Shown in pieces: positions 8,206 to 15,617 of a DNA stretch of 29,776 bases (its first letter is position 1; each line of letters opens with the position of its first letter). A model generated the notes under the pieces. It searched no databases, was not told where the DNA came from, and saw only the letters and a list, made by a program, of their open reading frames with translations. The position numbers were made by a program, and so were the translations under genes. The stretch is from DAIDHZ01 sp035480255 (GTDB taxonomy: Bacteria > Chlamydiota > Chlamydiia > Chlamydiales > SM23-39), in contig CAZVXF010000017.1 of NCBI GenBank assembly GCA_964630875.1, positions 1 to 29,776 on the forward strand. The letters are read 5' to 3'.

Positions 8206-9096
8206 TCACTTATTTCTTGCCTTTGTTGGCGTTCCAAAATGGAACATCCGGTTATCAGGGTCATTGCGTTTTGTATGATAATACGCGAGTTTATGATCCC
8301 CTTCGCTGAGTCGATTGTGCGTAAAAAACATAGCGCGACGAGGTGCATTACTTTGATTTGTTTCAGAATAATGAGGCACATAAGAATTAAAAAAAACGAC
8401 GTCGCCAGGTTGGGCTAAGATAGGCAACCAATGGATTTTGTCACAAATTTCTTTTTTAATTGTTCCATGAGACGGTCCTCCTACGATGTAAGGAAGAATG
8501 GCTTTTCCTTCCTGCAGCTCTATCTGATTGATCCTTTCGTCATCAATGCCTTTCCAATTTTGAGCCATTTGTAAACAGCCGTTTTCAATGGTCGCTTCGT
8601 CAATGCAAACCATCGCAGTAATGTGTTCGCGCGGTCCAAAAAACTCAAATGCTGGGAAATCTTGGTGAGGAGGGAAAGCGCCACCCCCAGGCCATTTGAA
8701 GTTGATTTTGTCTTTAAAGAGAGTGTATGGCTCACCAAAAAGACAACTGAGATACGATGTGAGCGTGCCATAAACAAAGCGATAGAGATCTGGATAACAA
8801 GTCAGTAAATCTTCGGCTCGACAAACCGTGTGCGGATCTTTGGCTTCAGGCACAACAATGAGTGAACCCGGAATATTTTGCTGCAGGGTTTTGAGAGGTT
8901 GCCCTGTAGTTTCAGAGATTGCAAGAAGTGCATTTGCCTGATCTGCAATCAGATCAGACCATGCGCGCAATAGCATGACTTGTTCTGGCGAATAATACCC
9001 TTTGATCCAGACGTACCCTTGATCCTCGAATTGCGTTTTCTTTTCATTCCAATAAGAGAAGTCAGTGAGTGCGCAGGCTAATAAAAAGAGGAACAT
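8206..9096 (-). CDS. Phytanoyl-CoA dioxygenase (PhyH)-like protein
   Basis: A 296-residue protein of the Fe(II)/2-oxoglutarate-dependent PhyH-like group. The iron-binding facial triad is visible as His144-x-Asp146 (P-P-H-Q-D-F) and distal His242 (V-P-H-Y-S). The Arg253-Arg254 pair that follows is placed to bind 2-oxoglutarate. The double-stranded beta-helix core spans roughly residues 125-262. Members hydroxylate lipids, amino acids or small metabolites; the substrate here is unknown. The N-terminus (F-L-F-L-L-A-C-A-L) is short and hydrophobic, like a minimal signal peptide or lipid anchor. The start overlaps the stop of the cytidylyltransferase-like gene (TAATG), so the two are translationally coupled. 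Confidence 0.8.
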   Translation of the reverse strand: MFLFLLACALTDFSYWNEKKTQFEDQGYVWIKGYYSPEQVMLLRAWSDLIADQANALLAISETTGQPLKTLQQNIPGSLIVVPEAKDPHTVCRAEDLLTCYPDLYRFVYGTLTSYLSCLFGEPYTLFKDKINFKWPGGGAFPPHQDFPAFEFFGPREHITAMVCIDEATIENGCLQMAQNWKGIDDERINQIELQEGKAILPYIVGGPSHGTIKKEICDKIHWLPILAQPGDVVFFNSYVPHYSETNQSNAPRRAMFFTHNRLSEGDHKLAYYHTKRNDPDNRMFHFGTPTKARNK

Positions 9097-9572
9097 TAAA
9101 AGTCTCCCTGATCATGACGAGTTGCTATGCGTTTGATGATTTCGGTTGTAGAAATTCCAGGAGTGTATGGCACTGTGCGAAAAATGCCGAGCTTGAGTGC
9201 TACGCCGTATTGATCTTCCAGAAGATCTTTGTTGAAATCATCCCCATGAACAACAACGTTGATTCCGAGATCTTGAACCATTTCTTCGGTCAGTCTTAGG
9301 GGGGGCGCTACGACGACTTCATCCACATACTTGCAGGCCGAAATGACTTTGACTCGATCTTCTAAGCTTAATACAGGAGTCCGTTTATATCCTTCGACAA
9401 CATCATCGGCTAAAATTCCAACAATCAAATAATTGCCAAAGGTTTTTGCTTTTTTTAAAAACTCAACATGTCCTGCATGAAATAAATCGCCTACGATATC
9501 GACATACACACAAACTCGTTCTTGCGCGCAGCAAGAAACAACTGTAAAAAGCATCATGATACAACGAAACAT
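9096..9572 (-). CDS. Cytidylyltransferase-like nucleotidyltransferase with apparent signal peptide
   Basis: A 158-residue protein of the GCT/PCYT-type nucleotidyltransferase fold. These enzymes join CTP (or ATP) to a phospho-alcohol such as phosphoethanolamine, phosphocholine or glycerol-3-phosphate. Signatures are G-D-L-F-H-A-G-H (HxGH, residues 28-35) and the C-terminal I-S-T-T-E-I-I (140-146), with V-V-H-G-D-D between. The fold would normally start at about residue 20; residues 1-17 instead form a hydrophobic, Cys-rich leader ending C-C-A-Q. The ATG at 9572 is supported by GAGGG three bases upstream; a GTG at codon 22 is the alternative start. It follows trpS by 7 bp and overlaps the PhyH-like gene by one base, forming a three-gene operon. 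Confidence 0.78.
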   Translation of the reverse strand: MFRCIMMLFTVVSCCAQERVCVYVDIVGDLFHAGHVEFLKKAKTFGNYLIVGILADDVVEGYKRTPVLSLEDRVKVISACKYVDEVVVAPPLRLTEEMVQDLGINVVVHGDDFNKDLLEDQYGVALKLGIFRTVPYTPGISTTEIIKRIATRHDQGDF

Positions 9573-9579
9573 ATTCCCT

Positions 9580-10587
9580 CTAGTTAAAGTAATTAATGCC
9601 CATGGCTTGACGGACTTCTTTCAGAGTCTGGTGAGCAATTCCATTCACAACTTCAGTTCCCTGAAATAATATATCCATAACATGCTTTGGGTCTTTTGCG
9701 AGCTCTTCTCTTCTTTTTCGAATAGGGTCAAGGAAACCAAGCAGGACTTCAAGCAGATATCTTTTCACAACCGAATCGCCAAGTCCACCCCGTTTGTAAT
9801 GAGCTTTCATCTCTTCCACTTTCTCGATATCGGTTGCGAAGGCATCGAGATAAGTAAAAACGGGATTGCCTTCCACTTTTCCAGGGTCTTCTACTCGAAG
9901 GTGATTTGGATCGGTGTACATTCCTTTTACTTTTTTGGTAATCTCATCGGGAGAATCTGAAAGAAAAATAGCATTCCCGAGACTCTTTCCCATCTTCGCA
10001 AGACCGTCTGTTCCAGGGAGTCTAGCAACTGAAGAAAGCTGCGCTTTTGGCTCAACGAGCACGTCTGTGTTGTAGAGTCGATTGAATTTCCGTACAAGCT
10101 CAGTTGTTTGTTCGATCATGGGAAGCTGATCATCCCCGACTGGGACCACTTCTGCCTTCATAATGGTGATATCAGCCGCCTGTGAAACGGGATAGATCAT
10201 AAAACCTGCAGGAACTTCTTCTCCGTATCCTTTTTGTTGGATCTCCGCCTTAACCGTCGGATTGTGTTTCAAACGATTCCATGTGACTAGATTTAAGAAA
10301 TACATGGTCAATTCAGCAATCGGAGGAATCAACGATTGGATAAAAATCGTTGTTTTTCGCGGATCGATCCCCACCGATAAATAATCTAGCGCAACTTGAA
10401 GGATATTTTCTCTCACTCTTTGCGGGTCGTGAGCGTAATCGGTGAGCGCTTGAGCATCTGCAATCATAACATACTGCTGATGATCTTCTTGAAGCTTGAC
10501 GCGAGCGGAGAGTGAACCGACATAATGGCCAAGATGGAGTTTACCTGTCGGTCGGTCTCCCGTTAATGCAATCTTTTTTCTAGACAT
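9580..10587 (-). CDS. trpS: Tryptophanyl-tRNA synthetase
   Basis: A 335-residue class I aminoacyl-tRNA synthetase of standard bacterial TrpRS size, charging tRNA-Trp in the cytoplasm. The N-terminal phrase T-G-D-R-P-T-G-K-L-H-L-G-H contains the HIGH motif as His18-Leu-Gly-His21. The second signature is K-M-G-K-S (198-202), with Gly in place of Ser, as is common in TrpRS. P-V-G-D-D-Q (149-154) helps bind tryptophan. A TAGG lies shortly before the ATG. It heads a minus-strand operon with the cytidylyltransferase- and dioxygenase-like genes. A trp-operon style leader peptide is not evident in the upstream 244 bp. Confidence 0.95.
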   Translation of the reverse strand: MSRKKIALTGDRPTGKLHLGHYVGSLSARVKLQEDHQQYVMIADAQALTDYAHDPQRVRENILQVALDYLSVGIDPRKTTIFIQSLIPPIAELTMYFLNLVTWNRLKHNPTVKAEIQQKGYGEEVPAGFMIYPVSQAADITIMKAEVVPVGDDQLPMIEQTTELVRKFNRLYNTDVLVEPKAQLSSVARLPGTDGLAKMGKSLGNAIFLSDSPDEITKKVKGMYTDPNHLRVEDPGKVEGNPVFTYLDAFATDIEKVEEMKAHYKRGGLGDSVVKRYLLEVLLGFLDPIRKRREELAKDPKHVMDILFQGTEVVNGIAHQTLKEVRQAMGINYFN

Positions 10588-10831
10588 GTGAACCTAATTT
10601 TTGAGTTTATTTCACTCGAATTTTATAGATCTTTTAGCAACTTTTCTCTTCTTTTCGCTCAAAAATATACCTTTTCGACATTTATACCCAAACAAGCTCA
10701 AAAAACTCTACGAGATGCGAAGAAATCGGGCTCAAAATCGATGGTATAAAAAAAAATATAGGTAGCCGATGAAAAAAAATCACGAAATTTCTTGCAAAAG
10801 CATCCGGTTATGGTAAAAATAATTCAGATTC
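10588..10831. promoter_or_regulatory. Divergent trpS / pknD regulatory region
   Basis: This 244-bp gap must hold both divergent promoters. GCTCAAAA occurs three times in direct orientation (10657, 10696, 10730). TTTATACC (10681-10688) and GGTATAAA (10743-10750) form a spaced inverted repeat. On the pknD side TTGCAA (10792-10797) and TAAAAA (10814-10819) could be promoter boxes 16 bp apart, giving a very short leader before the ATG at 10832. These are weak patterns in AT-rich DNA; none is proven. Confidence 0.35.
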
Positions 10832-13528
10832 ATGAAGAAAGATCAGACACCAACAAATATTGGACCTTACGCAATTCTACGCCTCATTGGAAAAGGTGGA
10901 ATGGGAGAGGTATTTTTAGCCAAGGATCCCATTTGCGATCGAGAAGTTGCGCTCAAACGAATTAAACCCGAGCTTCAAGAAAAAAAATTGATCCAAGAAC
11001 GATTTTTAAGAGAAGCAAGGGTGACCTCTCACTTGACGCATCCGTCGATTATTCCCATTTTAAATATTCACTCGGAGCTTCCTGATATTTACTATACGAT
11101 GCCCTATGCTGAGGGAGAAACTCTGCGAAGGATCCTTTCAACAACAAGAGAACAAGAAAGGATTGGGAAACAACTCCATCCAATTGGACGTTCTATTCCT
11201 GCGTTAACGCGCATTTTTCTCCAAATCTGCCAGGCGATCGCGCATACTCACTCAAAAGGAATTCTTCATCGCGACTTAAAGCCTGAAAATATCATTGTTG
11301 GCAAGTACGGCGAGGTGATGATTCTCGATTGGGGGCTTGCAAATTTTATTGATCAAATCAGCAAAGAAACTCCCCCAAAAGTCAAAAAAAGCAATGCCAA
11401 AGATCTTGTAACGCGTCCAGGAAAAGTGGCAGGGACATTAGCTTATATGGCACCAGAGTTGATCACAGGAAAACTTGCATCGATTCAAACAGATATTTAC
11501 GCGCTTGGTGTGATTCTTTACCAAATGCTGACTTTGCAAATCCCGTTTCAACGAAAAACGATTGCGTCATTTAGAAAACAAATGAGCAAAGAGGAAATTA
11601 TTCCTCCAATGGAAATGGCTCCTCATCGAGAAATTCCGCATCAATTAGCTGCCGTTGCAGTCAAATGTTTAAGCCCAAATATTGCGCATCGCTACAAACA
11701 TGTTGAAGAGCTCATTGCGGATATTAAACATTATGTGGATGGCAAGCCTGAGTGGGTTTTAATGGCCTCGCTTGATATCCAGAACAGTGAAGACTGGCTA
11801 CTTGAAGAAAACATCCTCCTTGCAAAACACATTGCCATCACAAAAAATCTCGCAAGCACAGCATGGGCTGCATTAAGAATTTCCAGGAAGACATTTGTCG
11901 ATAATATTAAGATTGAGGCAGAAGTCTCACTCGCACCAGAAAGTCAAGGGGTTGGGTTTCTATTTAGCGTTCCTGAAGCGGATATTCGCCGTGGATTGGA
12001 GGAGGGATATTGCCTTTGGCTTGGATCTGCATCACATCCTTCGCATCGTTTGTTTCGAAACAATGTGCAAGTGCTTGAAGCAAACGCGATCTATTTAGAT
12101 CCGAAAAAAAGCCATCATATCCGCATTGAGAAAAATGAGGATCAAATCAAGCTATATATTAATCATCATCTGAAAATCAGCTTTGTCAGTTATTTACCCA
12201 TTACAGGCTCTCACGTTGGATTCTTATATAAAGATGGCTCTTTTGCCGTAAAAAATCTAAAAATATATAGCGGAAGTCTCAATGCAATGGTGAACTGTTT
12301 AGCGGTTCCCAATAGTTTTTTGAGTCATCGATTGTACGATATCGCATTGCAAGAATATCGTAGAATTGGCCAGTGTTTTCCTGGACGAGTTGAGGGACGT
12401 GAAGCGCTTTTTCGAGCAGGATTAACACTTCTTGAAAAAGGAAAATCACTCAATGATCCAAAATATTATTCATCCGCTTTAAAAGAATTCGAGCAACTGT
12501 TTAAAACTCCAGGCGCGCCGCTAGAATATTTAGGCAAGTCTCTTGTATACGAGGCCATGTCAGACGCGGAAGAAGAAGCAAAATGCCTTGAGCTTGCTTT
12601 AAGAAAGTTTCCAAGACATCCCCTCACTCCAATGATTCAGGAACATGTCATCTATCGCATGCACGAAAGCTCGCTCAAGACAAGAGAAGCTGCCTATCGA
12701 ATCATTCTTCTTGCCATTCGACATATTCCCATTCTCGGACAGATTTCTGATACACAGGAACTCCTCGATAGCTTGCAAAAAAATTGGGAACATCTTCCGT
12801 TCATCGAAGACGATCCAGACCGCATGACTTTGATCGCTATTAAACTCTGTTTTTGGCTGAGAAAAGTTCCAACTCTTGTCGAGATAGCAAAAGAAATCGT
12901 TAAAAAAGAACCTCTTAACCAAACTTTGCTTGGAAATATTCTTTATTGCTTGGTTGAACTCGACGCACAAGAAGAAATCCAATCTTTCCCTCTCGTCGCT
13001 TCGATCGATCGGTTGTTTTTCTCATTCGATCAAGAAATCCCAGAAGTCTGGACAAAAAGAGAAACACGCATTTTCTATTATCTCATTAAAAATGCTCTCT
13101 CCATGAGAAATTTTAAAGAACTCGCCTCTTGCTTTGAGCGCTTAGACAAAGTGCAAATGATGAAGGAAGATCGCATCCTTTTTGATTCGTTCGAGCTATG
13201 GTATCACCTCTTACAAAAACAAATTAAAAATGCTGAAATGATTTTTCGCAAGTACCCATCCACGCTGCTGACTCAAGAAAATTCTCCTCTTCATTTCCCT
13301 TTCGGTACATGGCTTTATCTTGTGAAAGGACCAAAAATGGCAAAAGCTCATTTTTCTGCCGTACTTGACACACCCTTTCCCCCAACAGCTGCTCTTCCAA
13401 GTCACTTTATGTCCGATCGTATCGATGAAAAAAAGGGTTGGATGAACCAAGCATTCTGGTGGGAAAAGAAAGAACTTCACCGTCTTCTTGAATTATTTCA
13501 CAGCGTTGTCGGAAAGCAAACTAAATAA
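10832..13528 (+). CDS. pknD: Serine/threonine protein kinase PknD
   Basis: An 898-residue Hanks-type kinase. The glycine loop is G-K-G-G-M-G-E-V (20-27), the ATP lysine is Lys42 in A-L-K-R, the catalytic loop is H-R-D-L-K-P-E-N (146-153, base Asp148), the metal-binding D-W-G (166-168) replaces the usual DFG, and M-A-P-E-L follows. The kinase domain ends near residue 300. Residues about 310-490 look like a beta-sandwich of the LamG/DUF1080 type (repeated short strands, H-H-I-R-I-E-K). The remainder is helical, TPR-like. The length and the position close to valS match chlamydial PknD, a kinase linked to developmental signalling and reported to act on Cdc-type and type III proteins. There is no clear membrane segment. 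The start has no Shine-Dalgarno. Confidence 0.9.
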   Translation: MKKDQTPTNIGPYAILRLIGKGGMGEVFLAKDPICDREVALKRIKPELQEKKLIQERFLREARVTSHLTHPSIIPILNIHSELPDIYYTMPYAEGETLRRILSTTREQERIGKQLHPIGRSIPALTRIFLQICQAIAHTHSKGILHRDLKPENIIVGKYGEVMILDWGLANFIDQISKETPPKVKKSNAKDLVTRPGKVAGTLAYMAPELITGKLASIQTDIYALGVILYQMLTLQIPFQRKTIASFRKQMSKEEIIPPMEMAPHREIPHQLAAVAVKCLSPNIAHRYKHVEELIADIKHYVDGKPEWVLMASLDIQNSEDWLLEENILLAKHIAITKNLASTAWAALRISRKTFVDNIKIEAEVSLAPESQGVGFLFSVPEADIRRGLEEGYCLWLGSASHPSHRLFRNNVQVLEANAIYLDPKKSHHIRIEKNEDQIKLYINHHLKISFVSYLPITGSHVGFLYKDGSFAVKNLKIYSGSLNAMVNCLAVPNSFLSHRLYDIALQEYRRIGQCFPGRVEGREALFRAGLTLLEKGKSLNDPKYYSSALKEFEQLFKTPGAPLEYLGKSLVYEAMSDAEEEAKCLELALRKFPRHPLTPMIQEHVIYRMHESSLKTREAAYRIILLAIRHIPILGQISDTQELLDSLQKNWEHLPFIEDDPDRMTLIAIKLCFWLRKVPTLVEIAKEIVKKEPLNQTLLGNILYCLVELDAQEEIQSFPLVASIDRLFFSFDQEIPEVWTKRETRIFYYLIKNALSMRNFKELASCFERLDKVQMMKEDRILFDSFELWYHLLQKQIKNAEMIFRKYPSTLLTQENSPLHFPFGTWLYLVKGPKMAKAHFSAVLDTPFPPTAALPSHFMSDRIDEKKGWMNQAFWWEKKELHRLLELFHSVVGKQTK

Positions 13529-13542
13529 TTTGCACTTTTTCA

Positions 13543-13569
13543 TTGAAATTCTAAAAAAAATAGTATAAC
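13543..13569 (+). promoter_or_regulatory. Candidate promoter for the S9 peptidase gene
   Basis: TTGAAA (13543-13548) and TATAAC (13564-13569) are 15 bp apart, slightly short but usable, between the pknD stop and the next ATG. AGGGA at 13586-13590 then serves as ribosome binding site for the ATG at 13596. Confidence 0.35.
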
Positions 13570-13595
13570 TTCAACAAAAACCTTTAGGGAAATCT

Positions 13596-15572
13596 ATGTT
13601 TAAAAAACTGATCGTTGTCCTTTTCTGCATGAGTGCAATTCATGCAGATCTCATTCCTCGAAAAATTATTTTTGGCAATCCAGACAAGACCATGGTGCGT
13701 TTGAGTCCTGATGGGAAAATGATCAGTTATTTAGCTCCGCATCATGGAGTGCTGAATATTTGGATAGCGCCAGTCGATCATATTCAAGAAGCAACTGTCA
13801 TTAGCAATGATACAGATCGAGGAATTCGTCAATATTTCTGGAGCTATGACCCAGATTATATTCTTTATCTCCAAGATTTTAAAGGCGATGAGAACTTTCG
13901 TCTGTATAGTTACAATTTAGCGACTCATGAGACACGGCTTTTGACGCCAGAAAAAGATGTAAAAACTGTGATTTTTGCAGGAAGTGTTGCAAAACCAAAA
14001 AAGCTTCTTATAGGGATGAACGCACGGAATCAATCGTACTTTGATGTTTATCTTTTAGATTTAAAAAGTGGCAAATTAAAACTTGTCATAGAAAATGATG
14101 ACTACTCTGAACTCATTGCTGATAATAACTTGCACATTCGTTTTGGCATCAAATTAAATGAACATGGAGATCAGGAGATTTTTGAACGAGAAAAAAATGG
14201 GTGGAAGTTCTTCATGAAAATACCGATGGAGAATACGATGAACTCCTCGATTCTCGGCTTCAATAAGAAAAATGACACAATCTACATACTCGATTCTAGA
14301 GACTCTGATACTGCCGTTCTAAAGACGCTTCATTTGAAAACAGGAGTCACGAAGGTCATAGCGGAAGACTCGAAAGCAGACTTGAAACCCTTTACAACGC
14401 ACCCAACCAATAAAAATATTCAAGCCATCGAAATCAATTATGACAAACCCCGCATTCAAGTTCTTGACAAAACCATTGCAAAAGAGATTGAGCATTTAAA
14501 CACATTCCACAAGGGCCATTTCCAAATCGTCTCCAGGTCAAAAGATGATAAAAAATGGATTGTTGCCTATGCCGATGATCAGTCGCCTGCAAAATATTAT
14601 CTATATGATCGAACAAAACTTGAATACTTATTTACATCAAATCCTGCCTTAGAAAAAGCACAGCTCGCTCCGATGAAACCCGTCGTCATTCGATCTCGTG
14701 ATGGATTTGATTTGGTTTGCTACTTAACACAACCTAACGGCAAAGGTCCACATCCAATGATTCTTTTCGTCCATGGGGGTCCTTGGGCAAGAGATGAGTG
14801 GGGCTTAAATGCAACGCATCAATGGCTTGCGAATCGCGGCTACGCAGTCTTAAGCGTAAACTATCGCGGGTCAACCGGCTTTGGGAAAAAATTTGTGAAT
14901 GCAGGCAATCTCGAATGGAGCGGAAAAATGCACGACGACTTGATTGACTGCGTCAATTGGGCAGTTAGCAACAACATTGCAGAGATAAAAAAAATCGGGA
15001 TTATGGGAGGCAGCTATGGAGGTTATGCAACTTTAGTTGGGCTCACGTTTACACCCGATGTTTTTGCCTGTGGTGTTGATATCGTAGGCCCCTCTAACTT
15101 AATGACGCTATGCCAAAGCTTTCCTCCCTACTGGAAACCTCTCATCAGTGATATGAAAAAACGGATTGGTGATTGGGATACGGAAAGTGGAGCAAAAGCG
15201 TTAAGCGAAAAATCTCCCATCTCGCTTGTCAACAAAATCCAAAAACCTTTACTCATTGCTCAAGGTGCATTTGATCCAAGAGTGAAACAAGCCGAAGCAG
15301 ATCAAATCGTTGATGCAATGAAAATGAATCATATTCCAGTGATCTATGCATTATATCCATCAGAAGGTCATGGATTTGCAAATCCTAATAATCGCCTTTC
15401 TTTCTATGCTCTTACTGAACAATTCTTAGCTGACGTCCTTGGAGGAAAAGCAGAACCCATCGGAAGCGATTTTTCCGGTGCTGACTTTGTTCTCAATGGA
15501 GTCAATCATCCAACCCCTGATACTGCGGTGACAATCATTAAAGAAAACATTCACCCCGTCAGAAACGAGTAA
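13596..15572 (+). CDS. S9 family prolyl-oligopeptidase-like serine peptidase, secreted
   Basis: A 658-residue protein. Residues 1-17 are a signal peptide (M-F-K-K, hydrophobic core, cleavage after I-H-A), so it acts in the periplasm or beyond. Residues about 25-335 form a beta-propeller-like domain with WD40-like strands. The alpha/beta-hydrolase domain follows. The catalytic triad is Ser473 in G-G-S-Y-G-G, Asp560 in A-F-D-P-R-V and His592 in E-G-H-G-F. The oxyanion-region H-G-G-P-W is also present. Such enzymes cleave short peptides, often after Pro or as acylaminoacyl/dipeptidyl peptidases. The specificity is not readable. It lies between pknD and valS in the same direction, with its own candidate promoter. 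Confidence 0.9.
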   Translation: MFKKLIVVLFCMSAIHADLIPRKIIFGNPDKTMVRLSPDGKMISYLAPHHGVLNIWIAPVDHIQEATVISNDTDRGIRQYFWSYDPDYILYLQDFKGDENFRLYSYNLATHETRLLTPEKDVKTVIFAGSVAKPKKLLIGMNARNQSYFDVYLLDLKSGKLKLVIENDDYSELIADNNLHIRFGIKLNEHGDQEIFEREKNGWKFFMKIPMENTMNSSILGFNKKNDTIYILDSRDSDTAVLKTLHLKTGVTKVIAEDSKADLKPFTTHPTNKNIQAIEINYDKPRIQVLDKTIAKEIEHLNTFHKGHFQIVSRSKDDKKWIVAYADDQSPAKYYLYDRTKLEYLFTSNPALEKAQLAPMKPVVIRSRDGFDLVCYLTQPNGKGPHPMILFVHGGPWARDEWGLNATHQWLANRGYAVLSVNYRGSTGFGKKFVNAGNLEWSGKMHDDLIDCVNWAVSNNIAEIKKIGIMGGSYGGYATLVGLTFTPDVFACGVDIVGPSNLMTLCQSFPPYWKPLISDMKKRIGDWDTESGAKALSEKSPISLVNKIQKPLLIAQGAFDPRVKQAEADQIVDAMKMNHIPVIYALYPSEGHGFANPNNRLSFYALTEQFLADVLGGKAEPIGSDFSGADFVLNGVNHPTPDTAVTIIKENIHPVRNE

Positions 15573-15603
15573 TTTTTTATCTATGGTAAAAAGCAGCATT
15601 GCG

Positions 15604-15609
15604 TATAAT
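15604..15609 (+). promoter_or_regulatory. Candidate -10 box for valS
   Basis: TATAAT is a perfect -10 hexamer eight bases before the ATG at 15618. No good -35 box is seen 16-18 bp upstream. If used, transcription would start at about 15616, giving an essentially leaderless valS mRNA. Confidence 0.35.
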
Positions 15610-15617
15610 TATTGCCT

